A stretch of 64,000 nt of DNA from Aurantiochytrium sp. KH105 (taxonomy: Eukaryota > Sar > Bigyra > Thraustochytrida > Thraustochytriidae), in contig BGKB01000158.1 in assembly GCA_003116975.1 (NCBI GenBank), forward strand, positions 62,001 through 126,000, in the 5' to 3' direction. The notes under the pieces are model-generated. The model had not been told where the DNA came from. It saw only the letters and a list, made by a program, of their open reading frames with translations, and searched no databases. Position 1 is the stretch's first letter; every line of letters begins with the position of its first letter. The position numbers were made by a program, and so were the translations under genes. Below, piece by piece: positions 29,237-37,182 of this stretch.

Positions 29237-30829
29237 ATGTCTTACCACCACGGCGGCCGCGGTGGCGGAGGACGGGGCAGTGGTCATGGAGCTGCTCAAG
29301 GCACGACTCGTCCAAGGCGGAGCACATTCTCGAAGAGCTCAGACGCTTCTTCCGAGGACAGCGAGGAAGTGCATAGGAGCAAGCGTCAGCGCTCGTCTTC
29401 CTCGTCGCGTGAACGCTCGTCTCAGTCAACGCAAAGTCAAGGGGAGGCTGTCGAGCAACCTAACCACCAACCACCTTCACATCGACAAAACCCTTCAACG
29501 TCCCCAGACCCGGCGTCTCGACCAAAGTCATGCAAATGTGGAAGCACAACGCACTCCCGAACGAACCATCTCGACTGTCCATACAACCAAGGTCGCTCCA
29601 ACAGTCAAAGAGGCCATGTACGAGGGGCAACATTGCCCTCCAAGCTTAAGTGGACTGCGAACCCTGTTCCGGACGTGTACCATCTTGAATTCTTGGAGGA
29701 CGCACGAGATGAGATGTTTTTGAATGCCATGAAAATGCACTGCGAAGACATTGTTGCAACTCTGAAAGCGCAGCTCGAGAGTGTACCTGGGTTTACTCAA
29801 CGGAAGCCCTCATCGTCGCTCGACTGGATCTTTCCAGTTTTCTTTGTGCTTGCAAAAGACACAATAAACCAGCTGGTGGATTGGACAAAGACTCGCCTTT
29901 GCCAATCGGATTGTGAGCCGATTGACACCACAGAAATGCTCATCTTTCTGGGAGCGTTTCTCACCACGCAACTTCATGGCATCACTTTGGAAGAGAGCAT
30001 GAAAATTTATAACAAACCGACAGTCAACATTCACATCAGCCTCGATGGTTCAGAACGATCGCCCACGCAGTACATCAGAAAGCCCAAGTTGGAAACCAGC
30101 CGCTTTAGGGACATTCTACGTCACCTCAGTGCTGTCGACCCCGAGTTGAGCGTCGGGCACCCATCGCATACTTTCTCCAACACCACTAACATTGTGGATA
30201 ATATGCGCGCGTTCGAATCCCACTTGTTTCGTACCTCGCGCATGATTGCTACGTCTGCGCACCAACACATCGTGATTGACGATGAACTCGTGGGATCCCG
30301 GTCGGCCGGTGTTCAGAAACGAGAACAGAGTCTGCGCAAAGCTGGAAAGGGCGGGGTTAAGAACGATTGTGCAGCCGACGCTCTCTTTCACATCATGTAC
30401 GCTGTGCGCCATTGTGCTCGTGAGTACAACCAAACTTCTGCTGTCCGAGCTCTTCTCAATGAATGTGACGAGCCATTCAACGAACCTGGCGCACTTCGTC
30501 AATGTCCTATCACTGCTGATCGTGGTTACAGCAAGCTCGAGCTGTGGAAGGACGTCATGGCGAAAAGCGCTTCATTCATTATGACTTCGAATTCAAGCTC
30601 AGACCCGTTCATGTCTCTGGACACACAGCTGAGAAAGACGAAACGGCGCGAACGTAACAAGAGGGTGACTGGCCAGTCCTCTAATTTTGTGGCCACAGTA
30701 GAGTCCGTTGCCCAGCGAGCCGCCCGAGCTGGCTTGAATTTTGAGAACTCGATCATCATTGATGACAACGCACGTCTTGGTCGCGAAATTTTCACAGCAA
30801 CAGCCCTCGACCGTTCTCTCGATATCTGA
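29237..30829 (+). CDS. PiggyBac-like transposase, N-terminal and DDE part (5' fragment of a larger gene)
   Basis: 530 residues from the ATG at 29237; the frame opens at 29156 with a TTG that is unlikely to be used. Residues 1-95 are Gly- then Ser/Arg-rich. A zinc knuckle CKCGSTTHSRTNHLDCP starts at residue 99. The piggyBac-type fold follows: a helical N-terminal domain (about 160-330), an acidic pair in VIDDELVGSR (D348, D349) at the first catalytic position, and ITADRGYSKLELW (D428) at the second. The final residues (IIDDNARLGREIFTATA) are typical of mid-protein sequence, not of a natural C-terminus, and the stop comes two codons after the inferred inversion breakpoint. The third catalytic acid was not identified. 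Confidence 0.75.
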   Translation: MSYHHGGRGGGGRGSGHGAAQGTTRPRRSTFSKSSDASSEDSEEVHRSKRQRSSSSSRERSSQSTQSQGEAVEQPNHQPPSHRQNPSTSPDPASRPKSCKCGSTTHSRTNHLDCPYNQGRSNSQRGHVRGATLPSKLKWTANPVPDVYHLEFLEDARDEMFLNAMKMHCEDIVATLKAQLESVPGFTQRKPSSSLDWIFPVFFVLAKDTINQLVDWTKTRLCQSDCEPIDTTEMLIFLGAFLTTQLHGITLEESMKIYNKPTVNIHISLDGSERSPTQYIRKPKLETSRFRDILRHLSAVDPELSVGHPSHTFSNTTNIVDNMRAFESHLFRTSRMIATSAHQHIVIDDELVGSRSAGVQKREQSLRKAGKGGVKNDCAADALFHIMYAVRHCAREYNQTSAVRALLNECDEPFNEPGALRQCPITADRGYSKLELWKDVMAKSASFIMTSNSSSDPFMSLDTQLRKTKRRERNKRVTGQSSNFVATVESVAQRAARAGLNFENSIIIDDNARLGREIFTATALDRSLDI

Positions 30830-31480
30830 GGTGCTTGTGATTCGACTCGGCGCTCCTACAACAACAACATCCCCCAGCTCTTGCGTGTTTTCATCCTCAC
30901 TATCGGTGTCTTCGCCAATGCTGTTCCCGTCAGAGTTGATGTCGTCCTCACAATCGTTGTCAGGTGGCTCGTCGAGCTTCGCATCTTTGGGCGCAGTTGA
31001 TTTTTCACCATCGTCGTCATCCTCTTCGTCGTTGTCTTCAGTGCTGCTGTTGTTATTGTTGTTGCAAGCTTCGTTCTCACCGGACCCCCCCACGACGTTC
31101 TCTACGAGTAGCGCTCGGGCCCGAGGATTCCGTCGAGCAATCGCGCCGCCAGTTGTTCCAGTGATAGTGAAAGTGCGCAAGATGAACCAACAGGCAGTAC
31201 GTTGAGAACACGTGAGCGGAAGAACGCCGCGTTCCCTCAGGTCTTTCTCTACTTTCACACGTTTCAGGCTTGGCCTGTTCGATGGAAAGAAAAGGACAGA
31301 TGCCGAATGGTTCAAACTTTTTGGAATCTTCTGCTTTTCCATGCAAATGTGACTGGCTAATTTTGCCGGAAAAGAAGTGTTGAACTCGACGAACCGGATT
31401 ACTCGAGAGACGCTGTCCACAACTTTGCCCTGATAGTCCCGGAAAGCGATGGCATTTAGCGTTTTGCGTTGACCCTCAAC
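30824..31480 (-). pseudogene. Inverted middle segment of the transposase-nuclease gene
   Basis: The minus strand is open across the whole segment (the frame continues past both ends as shadow of the flanking frames). Reading from 31480 downward it begins VEGQRKTLNAIAFRDYQGK, passes SQRTACWFILRTFTITGT (about 31216-31150), then an Asn/Asp/Glu-rich linker (about 31080-30880), and ends near SRITSTSD. The Q-R-x(2)-W-x(2)-R-x(3)-IT pattern is the N-terminal hallmark of YqaJ-type nucleases, whose remaining part is encoded in the opposite direction at 31496-32953. It has no ATG in a suitable place and no sensible end of its own, so it is best read as part of a disrupted gene. Confidence 0.7.
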
Positions 31481-32953
31481 ATCAACTTGGACCTCATGGG
31501 CTCGTGGTTCTTCACTCGCGGGGTAGTGACGAAAGACATGGAGACTGGCGCTTTGAATGAGCGAAACTTGTTCAATAAGATGCAAAATCAAGACTGGTGC
31601 AAAGAGCTGTACGAGGTAGGTCTTCTGGCACGTGTAGACTACCCTTTCCTTGCAGTTTCAGCGGACGCAGTCGCCAAAGTACGGCGACCGAATACAACCC
31701 CAAGCAGTATGGATCTGCAAGAGAACATCATCGCCAGCGTCGAATTCAAAACCAGATGCAGCAAGGATGCCATTTCTCGGGCGCGGAATGTGCGGGAAAC
31801 ACATGGTCGATATTTTTCGTCAACGGTCGGGGATTCTGTTTGGTGGAAGGCAGTCCCTGCATCATGTCGAGGTCAGGTCATCCACCAGGCTATGGTCCTC
31901 AACGTTGACTTCGTTCTTTACACAGAAGGGACGGTGAAAGAACTTCTCTACGTTTGCCTCGTTTGCGTCCCGTCTGAGGCCCGATCAACTTACATGACTT
32001 CGCTTCTTGCTTATCGTGATCTATTCACTTGGGCGTACGATACGCTGCAGATCGACGCTAAACCCCCGGAGCCCCCTGCTGATGTATTTGTCCTGGAGAG
32101 TGACAGGGTCATTCTTTCGTCGCATCTAAGATTGTGGCGAGCAGTCCGTCGTCACGTGCACGAAAAAGGTGTCTTACCACCCATCCGGATCTTCAAGTCC
32201 AGGGCACAGGTTGCATACAATTCATGCAAGCAGGGTCTTGATGGCCACAGCCACCATGTTGCTGCAATCACTCATACAGGCGTATTCAAGCTCAAATTCG
32301 AACAAAAGCTATGCACAAGAGGCATCCTTCAACTTGTTGCCAATTCGTTCTCCTTTTACAGGATTCTTTGGGCTTGCACCAACGAAAATGGAGACTTTGA
32401 GTTCCCGTTTACATCGATTGCGGCATTCAGGAAGGCGTGCAATGGTGTTCGAACTCTCAGATCCTTTGCTTTTGCTCTGTCTGAAGCCCTCTCTCGAGGA
32501 CCGAACACAGTTCATCGCAGCCCACGAAACGCCTCGGGAGCAACTTCGTCACACGGTTCTAATGTGCAACAACCAACGTCCTGCTCAGATGTGCAACAAC
32601 CAACGTCCTTCTCAGAAGCAACCCTTTCTCCTACGTTAAGTGAGGAAGATGCGAGGCGCATTGCAGAACAATGCCCGTCAAAATACGCACATAAGCGATG
32701 CATATATTTTGACACGCCCACGCTTAGGGCGATCCGTCTCAATCGCAATTTTAGTCATCGCATAGAATTCATTGGAAAGTCAAGAAACGGCCGTCCCAAG
32801 CAGCAGCCTTGCGCGTTTTGCAGAGACTCCGGAAAGAGGACCCAGACATTCTGCAGCACCTGCTGTGTCCCACTTCACAATGTTGTATCCGGAAATGACA
32901 AATCCTGCGCGCAGAAATGGCATAGCCTGCAAACTTTAAAACCCCACCACTAA
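31481..32953 (+). pseudogene. YqaJ-like nuclease core and Cys-rich C-terminus (3' fragment of the transposon gene)
   Basis: Coding potential runs from about 31481; the first ATG is at 31496 (MGSWFFTRGVVTKDMETG), giving 485 residues if translated alone. The PD-(D/E)XK nuclease signature is present: YPFLAVSADAV with Asp at 31664-31666, and ASVEFKT with Glu at 31742-31744 and Lys at 31748-31750. A helical region follows, then a 27-bp tandem duplication (VQQPTS repeated, about 32560-32612), and a C-terminal CAFC-x12-CSTC-x15-C-x4-H finger like the cysteine-rich domain of piggyBac transposases. Alone it lacks the nuclease N-terminus. It may still be expressed as a separate protein, so 'pseudogene' is a judgement. 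Confidence 0.65.
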
Positions 32954-33601
32954 ATGAAATAATCTCAAAAGTGATCTTGCCTGCGAACGGGCATTCCGAA
33001 GACCATGGTGTTCTGCCTGAAAAGTATAAGTTTTCCAGCTTCCAAAAAGACTTTCAACCAAGGGGAGACACTTACCATGTGTCTCTATAAATTGGTATGG
33101 GACATTGGCAAAGAACGCAGTTTCATTGCGCAAGTTTTTAGCTTCTATCATTTATATGGAGCCCCATTTATTAGGAATAAGCAGTACCTTGCAGTTTAAA
33201 CTGCAATTTTGTCTGAGATAGGGTTACTGGCCTCCTGGGGAAAAGGTGTCCTTTTCCTCTTTCACCTTTATACTAGTGTTTTGACTATGAAAGACGTAAG
33301 AGATTGCTCAACGGTCTTCTGCCTTGTTGCGTCAGGTCTCGAGGACGGCGAATCAGACTTGCGCGTGCGACGCCTTGACGGTGCGGACGAAGTTGAGAAA
33401 GGCAGGCAAAGCAAAGCCGAGCACTTCTCGCCGCTGCGCATATCGCAATTGCGAACCGCGGCCGGCGAGAAAGAGTCCGCGTCGAAAGGGAGAGAGAGCG
33501 CCGGCACGGGTCTTGTGTCTCGTCAAGGCTCAACGGCACGCAAGAACCCGGCGTCGCGCGCAAAGACACTTTGCGAGCTCGACGAAAGAGCGCACGACAC
33601 G
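32954..33601. other. Right flank of the transposon and 5' flank of the WD40 gene
   Basis: It contains an 18-bp perfect palindrome at 33189-33206 (separate entry), a TTTATACTA run at 33268-33276 and an AGGCAAAGCAAAGC run near 33402-33415. The WD40 frame is open through 33209-33601, but that stretch lacks an ATG giving a sensible N-terminus and is Arg/Ser-rich, so it is treated as 5' untranslated. Confidence 0.5.
33189..33206. repeat. 18-bp perfect palindrome with a central TTTAAA
   Basis: TTGCAGTTTAAACTGCAA is its own reverse complement. It contains TTAA (33196-33199), the piggyBac target sequence, about 240 bp after the transposon stop, so it could mark the right element boundary. It could equally be an unrelated regulatory palindrome. 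Confidence 0.6.
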
Positions 33602-34696
33602 ATGAGCGACGCAGGTCTGTCGAAGCGGCTGGTGCCGCTCTTCACGGTAAGCGACAACCCAAGCGAAGTTTTCTCGACGCGATTCTCGCCGGACGGCAAG
33701 CTCCTGGCAGCCGGCTGCGGTGACGGCACCGTGCGCGTGTACAATGCCAGTACGGGCAGACTTGCGTACGAACTCAAGAATGGCAAGGGCCGAGAAGCCA
33801 TGCCCGTGACAGGAATTCGCTTTCGGCCTCTGGGCGCATCTAAGACCAAGAACGTGCTCCTTGCCGTGAACGCCGATGGCTCGGTGTCGCATTGGCACGT
33901 GACCTCGGGAAAATGCCTTCACACCATCAAGCACGAGGATAACCAGCTCTTTTGCGTGGACTACAGACCGGACGGTGCCGTCTTTGCTACGGCTGGCAAG
34001 GATTTTACGGTCCGCGTGTATGATGAGGCGACGAAGACGCTCATGACCGAAATGCGCTCCGGCGTTGGGCTCACCACGCCAGGTCACTCAAACCGTGTGT
34101 TTTCTTTAAAATTCAACCCGACCGATCCAAACACGCTCATTTCCGGTGGCTGGGACAACACAGTGCAGATTTGGGATCTTCGTGTCGAGCAGGCTGTTCG
34201 CTCCATCTACGGCCCACACGTTTGCGGCGATGCCGTCGACATTTATGACAACACCATTGTGACTGGTTCGTGGCGAACCAAGAATCAGCTCGAGCTTTGG
34301 GACTATGGCTCGGGCGAGCGCAAGTGCGAGATTCCCTGGAATCAGAGTGTCGTGCACAGCACCACGCCCGCGATGCTGTACTGCGCCCAATTTAGCAAGG
34401 GCAGCGCCAACCTCATTGCTGCAGGTGGCACTGGGTCCAACGAGGCCAAAGTATTCGACCGTTCCGCCGGCAACAAGCTCATTGGCACCGTCGCCGGTCT
34501 TTCGCGCGGCGTCTTTACGGTGGACTTTGATCCCTTTGGTACCCGCCTTGCGGTCGCTGGCGGCGATACGGCCGTTCGAGTTCTTGGTATTGAGACCAAG
34601 CAGGGTGACGTTGGCGGCCCTGCTGGATACGGCGATGTCGATCGTTCGTACGAGGGTAAGGATGCAGGTCCTATCGAAGGCAAGGACTATGCTTAG
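33602..34696 (+). CDS. WD40-repeat beta-propeller protein of unknown role
   Basis: 364 residues from ATG 33602 (MSDAGLSKRLVPLF). Seven WD-type units fill almost the whole length: TRFSPDGKLLAAGCGDGTVRVYN, IRFRPLG...VSHWHV, VDYRPDGAVFATAGKDFTVRVYD, LKFNPTDPNTLISGGWDNTVQIWD, a DIYDNTIVTGSW...LELWDY unit, CAQFSKGSANLIAAGGTGSNEAKVFD (counted without intervening residues) and VDFDPFGTRLAVAGGDTAVRVLG. The protein is therefore a stand-alone propeller, presumably a scaffold. Strong GC-biased codons and the tidy repeat pattern suggest a well-expressed gene. I recognise no diagnostic insert linking it to a named WD40 protein. Confidence 0.85.
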   Translation: MSDAGLSKRLVPLFTVSDNPSEVFSTRFSPDGKLLAAGCGDGTVRVYNASTGRLAYELKNGKGREAMPVTGIRFRPLGASKTKNVLLAVNADGSVSHWHVTSGKCLHTIKHEDNQLFCVDYRPDGAVFATAGKDFTVRVYDEATKTLMTEMRSGVGLTTPGHSNRVFSLKFNPTDPNTLISGGWDNTVQIWDLRVEQAVRSIYGPHVCGDAVDIYDNTIVTGSWRTKNQLELWDYGSGERKCEIPWNQSVVHSTTPAMLYCAQFSKGSANLIAAGGTGSNEAKVFDRSAGNKLIGTVAGLSRGVFTVDFDPFGTRLAVAGGDTAVRVLGIETKQGDVGGPAGYGDVDRSYEGKDAGPIEGKDYA

Positions 34697-35218
34697 CTGT
34701 GCTGTTCACAAAGAGAAACTAGGAATAGAGGATTTCTTTACTTTTATGATGATGATGATGATGATGATGGTAATGGGACCCCCGGGTCGTTTTCTTTTTC
34801 TCGATGATCTTTTGCTTTGAACTAGGCCTAGGCCTAGTCTTGGGAAAGCAGTAACAGAGCAATAGGCCTAGCTTGGGACGATTTCTTTGCTTGTCTCTGG
34901 CGCGTTCTAATCTACGTCCATTATTTTTTTTTATCGATAATTTTTCCCTTTGAGAGTTTTTTTTTTTTTTTTTCAATCGATGCCAAACGATGCCAAAGCA
35001 GAAAAATTCAAAGCAAAGCAAAGCAAAGCAGATCGGGCTAGCGCCCTGAGGTCTTGGCTTGAGAAAGCCACGCTTGCGCGGCAAGCTACGCCGGGCCGCA
35101 TCGCAATTCGCTCTGTACGAGAGACCTTTCGCAACTACCGTTTCCTACACGAACGCGTGTGTTGTGAGTATACTCGACGCGCTCGCCTACGGTTAGAAGA
35201 CCACTGCACTGCAAGCTC
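34697..35218. other. Intergenic rich in simple repeats and TAGGCCTA octamers
   Basis: (GAT)n at 34747-34769, then overlapping TAGGCCTA octamers at 34823-34830 and 34829-34836, another at 34863-34870, a poly-T run of about 16 at 34958-34973, and a (CAAAG)n run at 35013-35031. It includes the WD40 3' flank and the upstream region of the gene at 35219. No frame of note. Confidence 0.6.
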
Positions 35219-35869
35219 ATGGCTGGCCTCGACGAAGACGTTCGAGACGAAGCCGTGCTGCACAGCCTGCGACGCAGACTGTGCAGAGTGCTGGGCCCCA
35301 AGGCTGTCGGTGACGAGGAGCGACTTGCTGACATTTTACATAGAATTGCCGATGGCAAGGTGGCAGGCCCAGGATTGACGCCTCACCAGACCGCTCAAGA
35401 GGTCATCCGAGCTCTTGCAAGCATTGCAGGTGCCGTACGCGCCCTGCAGGATCAATCGAATGAAGAGGAGAACGAAGCTTGCGTGCCGATAAAGAATGCT
35501 GCGAAAGCATGCGTCCAGACAGACGAGCGCGTCTCGTCAACGCCCACTGTTTCAAAAGTCTACAAAAAACGCAAGCGGATTTTTCCATCTCACAGCACTG
35601 TCACAAGACCGCGATCAACAATGCCGACAACCAGCGACATCTGTTCTGGAGAAGAACAACGAGGATCTCCTTTTCCTTCTGATACAGTCGCTCCGATGCC
35701 GTTGTCCCGGTCGAAGCCGCGCCAGCACCGTGAAATCCGATGCGATGCGGCCAAGGTCTCGCGTCGCGCGACCATTGACGCTTCCGAGCTTGACAAGCTC
35801 CGCGAGCTATACAGCCAGGTGGACCGAGAGCCTCTGGCGGTGGTTTCCCAGGAGACCACCTCGGCGTGA
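35219..35869 (+). CDS. Hypothetical protein with a helical N-terminus and basic Ser/Pro-rich middle
   Basis: 216 residues, ATG at 35219. Residues 1-80 are helical and regular (VLHSLRRRLCRVLGPKAVGD, then AQEVIRALASIAGAVRALQD) and could form a small helical bundle. The middle (about 95-180) is basic, Ser/Thr/Pro-rich and probably disordered, with a possible nuclear-localisation cluster KKRKRIF. The last 35 residues form a predicted amphipathic helix (SELDKLRELYSQVDREPL). No known domain was recognised. The (CAAAG)n repeat about 190 bp upstream resembles those before other genes here. Confidence 0.55.
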   Translation: MAGLDEDVRDEAVLHSLRRRLCRVLGPKAVGDEERLADILHRIADGKVAGPGLTPHQTAQEVIRALASIAGAVRALQDQSNEEENEACVPIKNAAKACVQTDERVSSTPTVSKVYKKRKRIFPSHSTVTRPRSTMPTTSDICSGEEQRGSPFPSDTVAPMPLSRSKPRQHREIRCDAAKVSRRATIDASELDKLRELYSQVDREPLAVVSQETTSA

Positions 35870-36106
35870 ACGTTTAGTAAATTGAAAAGAATCAGGCCTT
35901 GCGCCGCTTGAGCTCGTATTCCCAAGCTTGTTGCCAGTTCCTCGCCTGTCAGTCACGGCGCGCTTCTGCCAATGGCACCTCTGTTTTGCGGAAGTCGAAT
36001 GAATGCTTGCAAAGCAGCGATCGCAAAGCGGCAATCGAAAGCGATGCAAAGCAAAATCTTGGCAGAGCGGACGAGGCGCGCCAACCAGGTCGAGACCGCA
36101 GGGGGG

Positions 36107-37090
36107 ATGGAGACCTTTGCGTACGTGCCGCCCGGCGGGGGCTACCCCACGCGCGTGTCCACGGGTCCCGAGTCTGAGCGACCGCGCTCGAGCGGCGGGG
36201 ATCAAGGCGCGGGCAGCCTTGGTGAAGCTATGCAGGCGGCGAGCGCCATGGCTACCGATGCCAAGCGGCGCTTCGTCGACGCGTGCAACACGATCGGGAG
36301 CCAGACGAGCATCTCGGTGAGCAATTACACTGGCGTCTCGTACGCGCTCACGCTCGAGGTCGGTGGCATCGTGTACCAGCGTGAGACGCTGCCTGCAAAT
36401 GATGCACTGGTGGCGCAGGAGGACGACGCCGGGGCCCCGCTCACGGGAAGGAGCGGGAGCGCCAAAGACTTTGTGGGCGCCAATTTTGCCGTGGTTAAAT
36501 TCAAGTGCGGCTACGTCTTCTATTCTATATCGGCCACACCAATTGTCGACGATGGCCTCTCGCATTCCCCCGTCCAGGGCTCGCGCACGATTCACTTTGT
36601 CTATGGTGGATCCAAGGTTTCGCTCCGTTCAGATCTGCGGGATCCACGCGGATTTAGGCTTGTCAACGAGACCACAGAGATCGGCGGTAACGAAATGTCC
36701 GATGACCTCGAGCTCACTCTCGAAGTGACGCGTGAATCGGCTCGCCACGTTAAAGATACCTATCTGGACCCTGCCATTGCCAAAGTGCGCACCACATTGC
36801 AGAGCTCCATGTCGGGTCGGAACATGGGCAATAGTACAAACGGTGCTACCGGATCTAGCGCTTTTGGATCCCAGATTTATGACGATTATGGCGTGCAGTC
36901 GCCATCGCAGGCAAGACGACAAGAACAAATGCAAAAGAAACGCCAGGAAGAAACCGCCGCCGCCGCCACCACCTCTAAGCAGCAGGCCGAGGAGCCAGAA
37001 CCAAATTTGTTTGGATTTGAGGAGATCAATGAGGACCCGCGAGATCGTTACTACGCGCCTGTGTCGTCCTCAGCGAGCGACGATGTCTGA
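36107..37090 (+). CDS. Hypothetical protein with a beta-rich domain and a C-terminal adaptor-like tail
   Basis: 327 residues from the ATG at 36107 (METFAYVPPGGGYPTRV). An in-frame ATG at 35972 would add 45 residues, but that stretch has the GCAAAGC repeats typical of 5' flanks here, so the downstream start is preferred. Residues about 60-215 alternate hydrophobic strands (SISVSNYTGVSYALTLEVGG, NFAVVKFKCGYVFYSISATP, RTIHFVYGGSKVSLR, LELTLEVTRES), suggesting a beta-sandwich. The remainder is Gln/Ser-rich with a helical, charged stretch, and an acidic EPEPNLFGFEEINED segment near the end resembles short linear motifs in trafficking adaptors. No family was recognised. Convergent with the phosphoesterase gene, 92 bp away. 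Confidence 0.6.
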   Translation: METFAYVPPGGGYPTRVSTGPESERPRSSGGDQGAGSLGEAMQAASAMATDAKRRFVDACNTIGSQTSISVSNYTGVSYALTLEVGGIVYQRETLPANDALVAQEDDAGAPLTGRSGSAKDFVGANFAVVKFKCGYVFYSISATPIVDDGLSHSPVQGSRTIHFVYGGSKVSLRSDLRDPRGFRLVNETTEIGGNEMSDDLELTLEVTRESARHVKDTYLDPAIAKVRTTLQSSMSGRNMGNSTNGATGSSAFGSQIYDDYGVQSPSQARRQEQMQKKRQEETAAAATTSKQQAEEPEPNLFGFEEINEDPRDRYYAPVSSSASDDV

Positions 37091-37182
37091 CGGCCTTGGG
37101 CTTGCTAAAATCACCCATACGCACACGCACACACAAAATTCATAATCTGAAAATACGTTTTGTTAGAATTCTTTCGACGGGC

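Larger units (their letters stand above)
29237..32953 (+). mobile_element. PiggyBac-like transposon encoding a transposase plus a YqaJ-type nuclease, broken by internal inversion
   Basis: Two plus-strand frames (29237-30829 and 31481-32953) flank a minus-strand frame (31480-30824). The first carries a zinc knuckle and DDE transposase core. The last carries the catalytic part of a YqaJ/lambda-exonuclease-like nuclease and a Cys-rich C-terminal finger of the piggyBac type. The middle piece encodes, in reverse, the start of that nuclease (SQRTACWFILR). Reversing 30824-31480 (657 bp) would give one open frame of 1239 codons, both junctions in phase. The element is therefore probably a dead or switched-off copy. 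Candidate TTAA target sites exist on both sides (28958 or 29029; 33196), but convincing terminal inverted repeats were not seen. Confidence 0.75.

Noticed and set aside
30205-30225. GTTCGAATCC resembling a tRNA T-loop or B box
   Set aside because: It lies within the transposase reading frame and no matching A box or acceptor stem could be folded around it.
30741-31205. 154-codon plus-strand frame rich in Ser and Leu
   Set aside because: Antisense of the acidic linker in the inverted transposon segment.
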